A stretch of DNA of 64,000 nucleotides from JACVRW01 sp963716215 (lineage in GTDB: Bacteria; Actinomycetota; Thermoleophilia; Solirubrobacterales; Thermoleophilaceae): NCBI GenBank assembly GCA_963716215.1, contig OY970298.1:1984001-2048000 (forward strand), written 5' to 3'. The notes beneath the pieces are model-generated. The model saw nothing but the letters and a program-made list of their open reading frames with translations, was not told the DNA's origin and made no database searches. This document shows, in pieces, positions 17,857-25,258 of the stretch (its first letter is position 1; every line of letters begins with the position of its first letter). Both the position numbers and the translations under genes were made by a program.

Positions 17857-18860
17857 TGGGGCGAGGATCCCACAGCTGCGCTCTCTGAGCCAGTCCCGTT
17901 GGTGCGTTCCTCGATCAGGGCGATCTTGGCCAGCAGGTGCTCGGCCATCCGCAGCGAGGCGGCGTCGATCAGCCGACCGTCGAGCGAGACAGCGCCCTTC
18001 CCGTCGGCGGCCGCCTCCTTCATCGCCTCCACGATCCGCCGCGTGCGCGTGATCAGGCGCTCGTCGGGCGAGAACACCCGGTGCGCCAGCTGGACCTGGT
18101 TGGGATGGATCGCCCACTTGCCCTCGAAGCCGAGCACTGCGGCCCGGCGGGCGGCGGCGAGGTAGCCCTCGGGGTCGTTGAAGTCGCCGAACGGGCCATC
18201 CACGGGCCGCAGGCCGTTGGCGCGGCAGGACACAGCGATGCGCGCCAGCGCGTAGTGCCACTGGTCACCCCAGTGCAGGTCGCGGCCGCCTTCGTCGTCC
18301 GGATCGGTGAGCACCGCGTACTGGCGGTCGGATCCGCCGATCGACGCGGTGTGGCTCTGCATCGACGCCGCATAGTCCGCGACGCCGAAGATCAGCGCCT
18401 CCATGCGGTCAGGGCACGCGCTGGCGATCTCCTCGACGTTCAGCATGCCCTTCGCCGTCTCGATCAGCGCCGAGATGCCGATGCGGTGGTCGAGCCCGAT
18501 GGCGTCCTCGATCTGGGTCAGCAGGGTCGCGACCAGGTGGATGTCGCCGGCGCAGCTGGCCTTCGGCACGAGCACGGTGTCGAGCCAGGCCCCGCTCTGC
18601 TCGATCACGTCGACGATGTCGCGGTAGCAGTAGTGAGTGTCCAGCCCGTTGATGCGCAGCGACACGGACGTGCCGCTCCAGTCGAGCTCGCGCAGAGCGG
18701 CGATCACGTTGGTGCGCGCCTGCTCCTTGTCGTCCGGTGCGACGGCGTCCTCGAGGTCGAGCATGACTATGTCGGCGCCCAGCTTGGGGGCCTTCTCCAT
18801 CATGCGCACGTTGGCGCCCGGAACGCAGAGCTCGCTGCGGTGCAGTCTCACCGATGCCAT
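17826..18860 (-). CDS. mcl: L-malyl-CoA/beta-methylmalyl-CoA lyase (CitE family)
   Basis: This 344-residue HpcH/HpaI-aldolase family protein shows IVMLDLEDAVAPDDKEQAR, SLRINGLDTHYCYRDIVDVI, ALIETAKGMLNVEEIA (Mg-binding Glu) and GFEGKWAIHPNQVQLA. The pattern and length fit malyl-CoA lyases, which cleave malyl-CoA to glyoxylate and acetyl-CoA in the serine cycle, ethylmalonyl-CoA pathway or 3-hydroxypropionate bicycle. Citramalyl-CoA lyase is an alternative. Its position beside C1 genes and a phosphoribulokinase suggests carbon assimilation. ATG at 18860; the C-terminus runs 31 bases into the next gene. Confidence 0.82.
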   Translation of the reverse strand: MASVRLHRSELCVPGANVRMMEKAPKLGADIVMLDLEDAVAPDDKEQARTNVIAALRELDWSGTSVSLRINGLDTHYCYRDIVDVIEQSGAWLDTVLVPKASCAGDIHLVATLLTQIEDAIGLDHRIGISALIETAKGMLNVEEIASACPDRMEALIFGVADYAASMQSHTASIGGSDRQYAVLTDPDDEGGRDLHWGDQWHYALARIAVSCRANGLRPVDGPFGDFNDPEGYLAAARRAAVLGFEGKWAIHPNQVQLAHRVFSPDERLITRTRRIVEAMKEAAADGKGAVSLDGRLIDAASLRMAEHLLAKIALIEERTNGTGSESAAVGSSPQWPARSSSAS

Positions 18861-18913
18861 GCAGGCCAGTGAAGTCGACGTCCGCCCGACCCGCAAGGCG
18901 GAGTCGATGAATT

Positions 18914-19663
18914 TCAAAACGGCAGCACGGATTTCCGATGCTTGTGCTGATAGCGCCGGCGCAGCAGCTCGCCGGCGAACAGCGTGAGGCCGATGGTCAC
19001 CACCAGCTCCACCGCGCGGCGGCCCTTGAAGGAGGACTCGCCGTGCTCGCGCTGGCGCATGTGCACGGGCACCTCGAGCAGGCGCAGCTTCGCGTCGGTG
19101 ATGCGCACCAGCGCCTCCACCTCCGGCGCCTCGCATACGTAGGGGTCGGCCAGTAGCTCCAGCGCGCGGTGGTTGACGGCGTACAGGCCGCTGGTGCCGT
19201 CCGAGATCGGCTGTCCCAGGCGCAGGCGCATCAGCAGGCGCAGCAGCGACGTGCCGAAGACGCGCTCGGGGGTGGGGCGGTAGCGCTCGCCGTCGAGCCC
19301 GGAGTCGGGGAGGAAGCGCGATCCCACCGCCACGTCGCACTCGCCGGCGCGCACGAGCGCGAGCATGCGGGCCAGCTCGGCGGCTGGATGCTGGCCGTCG
19401 GCGTCGAGGCGCCCGCAGTAGTCGTACCGGCCGTCCGCGGCGCGCCGGTAGCCCTCGGCGATGCCGTCGCGCAGCCCGCGGTTCTCCGGAAAGGTGACCA
19501 CCTGGGCGCCGCCCGCGCGGGCCACCTCGGCCGTGGCGTCGGTCGAGCCGTCGTCGATCACGAGCACGTCCACCTCCGGCAGCGCGCCGCGCGCCTCGGC
19601 CAGCACCTCCGGCAGCGACGCCTCCTCGTTCCATGCCGGGATGAAGACGAGCGTGTCGGCCAC
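18914..19663 (-). CDS. Family 2 glycosyltransferase (polyprenyl-phosphate sugar transferase-like)
   Basis: This 249-residue GT-A enzyme starts TLVFIPAWNEEASLPEVLAE and has the nucleotide-binding DDGSTDATAEVA and the metal-binding GRLDADGQHP. The size and lack of a long membrane tail resemble polyprenyl-phosphate mannosyl/glucosyltransferases. A GTG at 19663 is preferred because homology begins there; an in-frame ATG at 19693 would add ten residues. It stands alone, divergent from the decapeptide-repeat gene. Confidence 0.82.
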   Translation of the reverse strand: MADTLVFIPAWNEEASLPEVLAEARGALPEVDVLVIDDGSTDATAEVARAGGAQVVTFPENRGLRDGIAEGYRRAADGRYDYCGRLDADGQHPAAELARMLALVRAGECDVAVGSRFLPDSGLDGERYRPTPERVFGTSLLRLLMRLRLGQPISDGTSGLYAVNHRALELLADPYVCEAPEVEALVRITDAKLRLLEVPVHMRQREHGESSFKGRRAVELVVTIGLTLFAGELLRRRYQHKHRKSVLPF

Positions 19664-19765
19664 TCGTGGAGTATCGCCGCACGACCGGCGCACGCGAAAG
19701 CCGAGTGCGGACCGGCCACCCGGGTAAGCGCGTCGGGAAGGCGGTTTCGGCTAGGGGAGGCTCCC

Positions 19766-20398
19766 GTGAAAGACGTGCTCGGCCGGATGTCCCCGGCCAC
19801 CGTGCTGTCGGCCTTGGCGCTGTTCATCTCGTTGGGAGGTGTCTCGTACGGCGTTGCTAGCGGATCGATCGACAGCCGCGAGATCCAGAACGGCACCGTG
19901 CAGAGCCGCGACGTACGCGACGGCGCCCTCCAGGGACGGGACGTGGGCAACGGCAGTCTGCGGGCACGCGACATCGACGACGGCTCCCTACAGGGGCGCG
20001 ACGTCGCCAACGGCACCCTCCAGGGGCGTGATGTCAGGGACGGGTCGCTCGCCGGGGTCGACCTCGCCACGAACGCAATCGGCGACCGTGAGATCGACGA
20101 GCCCCAACTCGACCTCAGTCGCCTCGGCGGCGTGAGCGTGACGCGTTTCGTCAAGAACGTCGTCCGCGTGGAAACGCGCAGCGGCAACGACGCCCTGACG
20201 GCCAAGTCCGCACCGCCCGCCAGCTGTCCGAAGGGCAAGCGCCTGATCGGTGGGGGAGCGCGGGTGGTGGCGGCGACGGCGCCGGCGCCGGTGGCCCTGT
20301 CCGCCAACGGACCAGCCGGCAGCTCGTGGGTCGCGGCCGCCTACACGACAGCGGCGACGGGCAACTGGCAGCTCGTGAACGTGGCGATCTGCGGCTGA
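19766..20398 (+). CDS. Secreted or anchored decapeptide-repeat protein
   Basis: This is a 210-residue protein of unknown function. A hydrophobic segment (about 11-31, VLSALALFISLGGVSYGV) acts as signal or anchor. Residues 37-96 hold six tandem 10-residue repeats of the pattern xRDVxDGxLQ, likely a small beta-solenoid. A C-terminal domain with two Cys (ASCPKGKRLIGGGARVVA and AICG at the end) follows. A GGGGAGG ribosome site precedes the GTG. Proteins of this plan are common in Thermoleophilia in my experience; no function is known to me. Its stop abuts that of the Usp gene. Confidence 0.8.
   Translation: MKDVLGRMSPATVLSALALFISLGGVSYGVASGSIDSREIQNGTVQSRDVRDGALQGRDVGNGSLRARDIDDGSLQGRDVANGTLQGRDVRDGSLAGVDLATNAIGDREIDEPQLDLSRLGGVSVTRFVKNVVRVETRSGNDALTAKSAPPASCPKGKRLIGGGARVVAATAPAPVALSANGPAGSSWVAAAYTTAATGNWQLVNVAICG
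19874..20053 (+). repeat. Six 30-bp coding repeats (decapeptide xRDVxDGxLQ)
   Basis: Six in-frame 30-base units encode the tandem repeats in the protein above. At DNA level the units share the blocks CGCGACGT and GACGG/AACGG with variable third positions, so they diverged after duplication while the amino acids were kept. Confidence 0.8.
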
Positions 20399-20896
20399 TC
20401 AGGCCGTGCTGACCTGCGAGCGCCGGCGCCGCAGGCGCAGACGCCGGCGGCTCGGGCGCGTCCGAGTGGGCTGCTCGTGCACGACTAGCACGGGCGTGGG
20501 GCTGCGCCGGTTGAGCCAGTCGCCCACCCGCCCGATGTGGAAGCGCCGGGGGGCCTGGCCGACGACGACCAGGTCCCAGCAGCCGGTGCGGGCCTCGCGC
20601 AGCAGCGCGCGACCCGGCGAGCCGCGTGTGACCATCTTGGTGAGCGGGATCTCCACGGGCACGAGCTGCGCGGCCGTCTCGATGTTGCCCTCGGCCCATT
20701 CGATCAGCTCACGCTCGAGCTCTTCACGCGTGACGGGTGCCACGGCGGGTCCGGCGATCGGCAGGTGGGGGGCCCCGGGAGCGCTGCTCAGGAGACCGAG
20801 ACGACCGTGTCCGGCCTCGACCAGCTCGATCGCGCGCGCGAGCGCCGCACGTGCGGCAGGACTGTCGTCAATTCCTACAAGGATCCGGTGGAACAT
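20399..20896 (-). CDS. Universal stress protein (UspA family)
   Basis: This single-domain 165-residue Usp starts FHRILVGIDDSPAARAALARA and ends its fold with TPVLVVHEQ. The usual ATP-binding G-x2-G-x9-G-S/T is only partly recognisable (IGRVGDWLNRRSPTP), so nucleotide binding is doubtful. A basic tail of about 20 residues rich in Arg follows. It is divergent from a MarR gene, with two identical palindromes between them, so it is probably a target of that regulator. Confidence 0.88.
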   Translation of the reverse strand: MFHRILVGIDDSPAARAALARAIELVEAGHGRLGLLSSAPGAPHLPIAGPAVAPVTREELERELIEWAEGNIETAAQLVPVEIPLTKMVTRGSPGRALLREARTGCWDLVVVGQAPRRFHIGRVGDWLNRRSPTPVLVVHEQPTRTRPSRRRLRLRRRRSQVSTA

Positions 20897-20914
20897 CGCG
20901 GCCCCTCCATTCCT

Positions 20915-20954
20915 TTAGCGCGCTAACTAGTCTACCAGGTCCTTAGCGCGCTAA
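20915..20954. promoter_or_regulatory. Twin MarR operators TTAGCGCGCTAA
   Basis: Two identical perfect 12-base palindromes, at 20915-20926 and 20943-20954, lie 28 bp centre to centre in the 67-base gap between the Usp gene and the MarR gene. The spacing puts both on nearly the same face of the helix. One is placed over each divergent promoter region, the usual layout for MarR autorepression with a partner gene. Confidence 0.8.
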
Positions 20955-20963
20955 ATTTATGCG

Positions 20964-21419
20964 GTGGCCACGCTGGATGCAACTAGGACATCTGCTCACG
21001 AGCAGTTCGGCGACGCGCTGGAGGGCCTGATCCGCGCCGTGCTGAAGGCCAGCGGCCGCGGGGTGCCGGGCGGCGAGACCGAGCTGACCCTGTCCCAGTA
21101 CTTCGTAATGGGCGCGCTGGCCGACGAGGCCCTCACCGTCAGCGAGGTGGCGCGCGCCGCTCGCGTGGCGGTGCCCACCGCGACCCGCGCCCTGCGCGGG
21201 CTAGAGACGCGCGGCTTCGTGGACCGCGAGCGCAACGACGGCGAGGACCGCCGCCTGGTCACGGTCGCTCTCACGCCGAGCGGGCGCGGAGTGCTCGAGG
21301 AGAAGCGCGCCTGGGTGCAGGCGCGCCAGTGCGAGATCTTCGACGGCCTGACGGCCGCGGAGCGCGAGACGGTGACGGGCGCGCTGAGCGCGATCGCGCA
21401 CGAGATCGACGAGCTGTAG
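20964..21419 (+). CDS. MarR-family regulator
   Basis: This 151-residue winged helix protein has the recognition region LTVSEVARAARVAVPTATRALRGLETRGFVDRE and the wing RNDGEDRRLVTVALTPSGR. The GTG start is 9 bases after the second operator palindrome, leaving no room for a ribosome site, so the message may be leaderless. The likely targets are itself and the divergent Usp gene. Confidence 0.9.
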   Translation: MATLDATRTSAHEQFGDALEGLIRAVLKASGRGVPGGETELTLSQYFVMGALADEALTVSEVARAARVAVPTATRALRGLETRGFVDRERNDGEDRRLVTVALTPSGRGVLEEKRAWVQARQCEIFDGLTAAERETVTGALSAIAHEIDEL

Positions 21420-21480
21420 CCAGAGAGCTCCTCGTCGGGGACCGCGAGACTGCGTTTGACGACGTAATACATCGCAAAAG

Positions 21481-22389
21481 TCAGTCTCGTTGGCGCAGCA
21501 GGCCTCCCACATCGGCTACGCGGCCTAGGTGCGCCAGCTTGTCCGGGTTGACGATCGAGCGGATCCCCTGGATGCGGCCGTCGGCGATGTCGAGCGCCAT
21601 CACGCTGAGGACCTGTTCCTGGGCGTCGAGCAGCAGCGCGCCCGGCTCGCCGTTCACCGATACGCGCCGCACCTCGATGCTGCCCAGCCGGGCCCCGACG
21701 CGCCCCCAGTTGCGCAGCGTGCGTGCCACCCGGGCGCGACCGAACAGCGCCCGGGCCAGGGCCGGCACCTTGCCGCCGCCGTCGCCGTGCAGCTCCACGT
21801 CCTCGGCGAGCAGCGCCTCGAGTCCGGCGAGGTCGCCCTCGCGGACTGCGCCGAAGAAGCGGTCGGCCAACTGCTCGCGCTGCTCGCGCGAGGCGTCGAA
21901 GCGTGTGCGGCGGTCCTCCACGTGCCGCCGCGCGCGCACGGCAAGCTGGCGCACGTTCGCCTCGCTCTTGCCGACGATCTGAGCGATCTGCTCGTACGGG
22001 TAGTCGAACACCTCGCGCAGCAGGAAGACCGCCCGCTGCTCCGGTGACAGGCTCTCCAGCAGCACCAGGAAGGCGAGCGATAGCGAGTCGGCCATCTCCG
22101 CCTGGCGGGCCGGGTCCTCGTCGGCGGCCGTCACCAGCGGCTCCGGCAGCCATTCGCCGACATACGTCTCGCGCCGCGCCCGCGCCGAGCGCAGCTCGTC
22201 GATCGCCAGCCGGGTGACCACCGTGGACAGGTACGCCCGCGGCGACTCGATCCGCTGCCCCTCCTGCTCGGCGCGGTGGAGGCGGAGGAGGGCCTCCTGC
22301 ACCACGTCCTCCGCCTCGCTCACGCTGCCGAGCATGCGGTACGCGATCGCGAACGCCCGCGGCCGCAGCTCCTCGTAGGTGGCGTCCAC
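21481..22389 (-). CDS. ECF41-family sigma factor with SnoaL-like C-terminal domain
   Basis: This 302-residue protein has sigma regions 2 and 4 (about 1-160; YEELRPRAFAIAYRMLGSVS and SLSPEQRAVFLLREVFDYPY) joined to a C-terminal NTF2/SnoaL-like domain that contains both ECF41 signatures, DGGGK at 203-207 and NPDKL at 281-285. In this group (which includes mycobacterial SigJ) the fused domain replaces an anti-sigma factor. The GTG start is 2 bases beyond the stop of the epimerase gene upstream, and that gene is preceded by an exact ECF41 promoter, so the operon is probably autoregulated. Confidence 0.93.
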   Translation of the reverse strand: MDATYEELRPRAFAIAYRMLGSVSEAEDVVQEALLRLHRAEQEGQRIESPRAYLSTVVTRLAIDELRSARARRETYVGEWLPEPLVTAADEDPARQAEMADSLSLAFLVLLESLSPEQRAVFLLREVFDYPYEQIAQIVGKSEANVRQLAVRARRHVEDRRTRFDASREQREQLADRFFGAVREGDLAGLEALLAEDVELHGDGGGKVPALARALFGRARVARTLRNWGRVGARLGSIEVRRVSVNGEPGALLLDAQEQVLSVMALDIADGRIQGIRSIVNPDKLAHLGRVADVGGLLRQRD

Positions 22390-22391
22390 GC

Positions 22392-23341
22392 TCAGCCGAG
22401 CCCCTCCGCGAAGCCCTGCCGCCAGCTCGAGTAGCGCGGCTGCCAGCCGAGCTCGCGCTTCGCCTTGGCGTTCGATGCGCCGCGCATCTCGTTCATCATG
22501 ACCATCGCGGCCTCGCCCGCCGCGAGCCGCCCGATCCAGCGCGGCAGTCGCATCGGCTTGCGGGCGCCGAGCGTCGCGGCGGCCGCCGGCAGCCATTCGC
22601 GCACCGGCGCGGGCTCGTCGTCGACGACGTTGTAGAGGCCGCGCGTCGCCGTGCTCGACAGCGGCCACCGTTGCCGTCGCCGCGTCCTCGATGTGGACGA
22701 ACGACCACACGCCGTCGCCGCCGCCGACGATCGGGAACCTGCGCTTGACGGATCAGCTCGACGAGCTCGCCCTCGGGCTTCACGCTGAACGAGGTTCCGG
22801 GGCCGTAGAAGCCGCCGTAGCGCAGCGCGATGCCCTCTGTCCAGTCGGCGCCGGTGACGGCCTCTTCCAGATGGCGGATGGCGTCGTGCGATGTGCGCAT
22901 CGCATCCGCCGGCGTCGGGTCGAGCGGGTCGTCCTCGGTCTTGACCGGGCCACCCGTGCGGGCAGACGGCCAGCCGGCGAAGCTCTGGGCGACGAAGCGC
23001 TTCACGCCCACCGCGCGCCCCGCGGCGAGCAGGTGATCCGTGCCCTCGCTGCGGAGGCGGTTGGTCGGCGCGAAGTCGCGCTCGAAGTGGCGCAGGTCCT
23101 GCAGACCGGACAGCGCGGTGAGCTGGTGGACGATCACGTCGGGCTCGGCCTCTGCGATCACGTGGGCGACGGCCTCCGGATCCAGCGCGTCGGCCACGAC
23201 GGGCCGGGCGCCGAGGCTGCGGACGAGGTCCTGCTTCTCGGGCTTGCTGGTCATCCCGACGACCTCGTGGCCGTTGGCGACGAGCTGGGGGAGGAGGTAC
23301 TGCCCGAGCGCCCCTGTTGCACCTGCGACGAAGACCTTCAT
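22392..23341 (-). pseudogene. NAD-dependent epimerase/dehydratase with two frameshifts
   Basis: The N-terminal Rossmann fold is clear (MKVFVAGATGALGQYLLPQL) and the frame is intact to about 22,750. There an extra base (near 22748) breaks ELIR-KRRFPIVGGG; the protein continues in a second frame (VWSFVHIEDAATATVAAVEHG) and then, after another extra base near 22,650, in a third (VREWLPAAAATLGARKPMRL to the stop). Corrected, it would be a near-normal sugar epimerase-like protein of about 315 residues. It is either a young pseudogene or has two sequencing errors. ATG at 23341 has GGAGAT 7 bases upstream. Epimerases are known partners of ECF41 sigma factors. Confidence 0.8.
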
Positions 23342-23370
23342 GACATCTCCTTTCATCTCTTTTCCCTAGA

Positions 23371-23397
23371 GACGAGGTGGCGATGCCAGCTGTGACA
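23371..23397 (-). promoter_or_regulatory. ECF41 promoter TGTCACA-N16-CGTC
   Basis: On the minus strand TGTCACA (-35, 23397-23391) is followed by exactly 16 bases and CGTC (-10, 23374-23371), identical to the consensus reported for ECF41 sigma factors. It lies 30 bases before the epimerase ATG, and the sigma gene is second in the same operon. Confidence 0.85.
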
Positions 23398-23402
23398 GGT
23401 CG

Positions 23403-24302
23403 TCAGCGCACGGGGGCCGCGCGGCGGGCACGCAGCTCGGCGATCGACTCGTCCGTGCACGTTTCGAAGAACCCGCCCGCGACCTCGCGCACCTCGTCGA
23501 GCGACTCGGCGCGGTAGAGCACCGGCTGGTAGTGCGTGATGTCGTAGTCGGCGGTGCCCATCTCGATCAGGTCGAGCGGGCGGTGCTCCATGTCGCGGAA
23601 CTCGTCGATCTCCCCGTAGGAGGAGAGGATGCCGGCGCCGTAGGCCTTCAGCTCGCCGTCCTCCACAACAACGCCGAACTCGACGGTGAACCAGAACACG
23701 CGCGACAGGAAGCGCAGGTTCTCCTCGTCACGAAGGCGCAGGGTCGCTTCGCCGGTCAGGCGGTGCAGCTCCGAGAAGGTGGGCGTAGCGAGCAGGTGCC
23801 CGTGGCCCACGACCTCGTGGATGATGTCCGGCTCGGGGGTGTAGAGCGGGCTGGCGGGGTGGCGCACGTACTGGGTCGAGTGGAACAGCCGGTGCGCCAG
23901 CGACCCGTAGAAGTCGCGCAGCGGCACGAGCCCGGCGGCGGGCGCGTAGTGGAAGCCCGTCAGCGGACGCAGCCGCTGGCTGACGAGATCGAGGCTCGGG
24001 ACGCCGTCCACGGGCAGGTCGAGCGCCGCCTTGGCCTCCAGGAACTCGCGGATCGCGAGCCGGTCGTGCTTGGGCGCCAGCTCGCGCGCGACCGTGCGCC
24101 ACACGTTCTGCTCAGCGTCGTCGTAGCGCACCGGGGGCGCCGGCTCCCCGGGCCTCCAGGCGAGCGCAAGGGCTGCGATCTCGTTTCGCCTGGCTTGGTA
24201 GGCCGGGTCGCCGGCGCCGGGGTGGTCGTCGCTGAGGTGGACGGTCACCTGCCCGTCGCCAGCGGCGGTCACGGGCGAGTAGAGCTGTCCCTCCTCGAAC
24301 AT
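23403..24302 (-). CDS. phhA: Phenylalanine 4-monooxygenase
   Basis: This 299-residue non-haem iron enzyme converts phenylalanine to tyrosine using tetrahydropterin and O2. Iron ligands His162, His167 (PDIIHEVVGHGHLL) and Glu208 (FWFTVEFG) are all present, as is the pterin-contact region LTGFHYAPAAGLVPLRDFY. Length matches bacterial enzymes. It is divergent from an Lrp/AsnC-type regulator with a dyad between them, so expression is probably set by an aromatic amino acid. Confidence 0.95.
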   Translation of the reverse strand: MFEEGQLYSPVTAAGDGQVTVHLSDDHPGAGDPAYQARRNEIAALALAWRPGEPAPPVRYDDAEQNVWRTVARELAPKHDRLAIREFLEAKAALDLPVDGVPSLDLVSQRLRPLTGFHYAPAAGLVPLRDFYGSLAHRLFHSTQYVRHPASPLYTPEPDIIHEVVGHGHLLATPTFSELHRLTGEATLRLRDEENLRFLSRVFWFTVEFGVVVEDGELKAYGAGILSSYGEIDEFRDMEHRPLDLIEMGTADYDITHYQPVLYRAESLDEVREVAGGFFETCTDESIAELRARRAAPVR

Positions 24303-24355
24303 GCTCGCAGTGCAGCACCGCAGCGGCCTGAGTGCAAGTGTGTACAGCGGCAGGG

Positions 24356-24376
24356 GACAGATTGTCTACTTCTGTC
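24356..24376. promoter_or_regulatory. Dyad GACAGA-N9-TCTGTC between phhA and Lrp gene
   Basis: Perfect 6-bp arms with a 9-base centre lie in the 92-base divergent gap, 54 bases from the phhA ATG and 19 from the regulator start. The AT-rich centre suits an Lrp/AsnC operator. Confidence 0.6.
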
Positions 24377-24394
24377 AGCTATCGGCGCTAGATT

Positions 24395-24877
24395 GTGGTC
24401 ATATTGACCAGTCCAGTGGATGAGCTCGATGCGCGGCTGATCGCCGAGCTGCGCGACAACCCGCGCCTCGGGCTGCTCGAGATCTCGCGGCGGCTGGGCG
24501 TGGCGCGCGGGACGGTCCAGGCGCGACTCGCCAAGCTCGAGCGCCGCGGCGTGGTCACGGGCTACGGTCCCGAGGTCGACCCGACGGAGCTGGGTCATCC
24601 GATTCAGGCCTTCGTGATGCTGGCCCTCACCCAGGGTCGCCTGGCCGAGGCGGTCGAAGCGCTCGAGGCCACGCCCGAAGTGCTGGAGGTCGACGCCGTC
24701 AGCGGGCCGGAGGACCTGATCTGCCGGGTGGCGGCACGCGACCCCGAGCACCTCCAGGAGATCGTCAACCGGCTGCTCGCCACCGACGCGATCCGGCACT
24801 CCACCAGCTACATCGTGCTGAGCCGGCCGATCAGGCCGCGCGTCCAGCCGCTCGTCGATGCGGTCGGCGCCGGCTGA
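24395..24877 (+). CDS. Lrp/AsnC-family regulator
   Basis: This 160-residue protein has an N-terminal helix-turn-helix (DELDARLIAELRDNPRLGLL, ISRRLGVARGTVQARLAKLE) and a C-terminal RAM/ActD ligand domain (EVLEVDAVSGPEDLICRVAA). The GTG at 24395 is taken as start; TTG at 24404 is a close alternative. Divergent orientation to phhA suggests control of phenylalanine hydroxylation or catabolism. Confidence 0.9.
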   Translation: MVILTSPVDELDARLIAELRDNPRLGLLEISRRLGVARGTVQARLAKLERRGVVTGYGPEVDPTELGHPIQAFVMLALTQGRLAEAVEALEATPEVLEVDAVSGPEDLICRVAARDPEHLQEIVNRLLATDAIRHSTSYIVLSRPIRPRVQPLVDAVGAG

Positions 24878-25102
24878 GACCGCTGGGGCAGCAGCCGGGC
24901 GCGCCGGCGGATCCAGGCGATCGACCCCTCCCGGTAGCAGCGTCTGCGCCAGCCGTCGAGCGCCGCCTCCACGCCGGCCCGGTCGGTCACGCCCAGCACC
25001 TCGACGTGTCCCCCGCCGGCCGCAGCCGGGTCGTCGACCGACGGGGTCGCTCGCCGCCGTGAGGTAACGCCGTTCGCACGGCTTGCACGAGTAGAGGTCC
25101 AT
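24808..25102 (-). pseudogene. Small zinc-ribbon-like gene, frameshifted
   Basis: A protein-like start MDLYSCKPCERRYLTAASDP contains a CxxC knuckle, followed by GCG. The frame then loses coding character, and a plausible continuation (HVEVLGVTDRAGVEAALDGW, RRRCYREGSIAWIRRR) appears one base away. Together they suggest a small zinc-ribbon protein broken by one extra base around 25,020-25,040. The C-terminal end would overlap the Lrp gene antisense, so its true end is uncertain. Chance coding character in GC-rich DNA is a real alternative. Confidence 0.3.
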
Positions 25103-25174
25103 GCCTCGGCACGTTGAAGCGCGTTTGCTGTGACGCCCCTGAGCGACGCCTGGGAAGTTGCCGTGGCCGGCCGT

Positions 25175-25202
25175 TCCCAGGAAGCTCCCAGGTTGCTCCC
25201 AG
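25175..25202 (+). promoter_or_regulatory. Three TCCCAG direct repeats, 11-bp period
   Basis: TCCCAG occurs at 25175, 25186 and 25197, exactly 11 bp apart, upstream of the intradiol dioxygenase gene. Such helical-phase direct repeats are typical binding sites of OmpR/PhoB-type response regulators. A related array precedes the truncated response regulator at 26479. Apart from this array and the weak zinc-ribbon remnant, 24878-25258 shows nothing else recognisable. Confidence 0.6.
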
Positions 25203-25258
25203 CAGGGTCGAAGGCGGCACCCCGAAGCTGCGCGTCGACCTCGAACAAGGAGACCGAC

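Noticed and set aside
19874..20053. Possible CRISPR or satellite array (30-bp period)
   Set aside because: The units are in frame, vary at third positions and have no spacers; they encode protein repeats.
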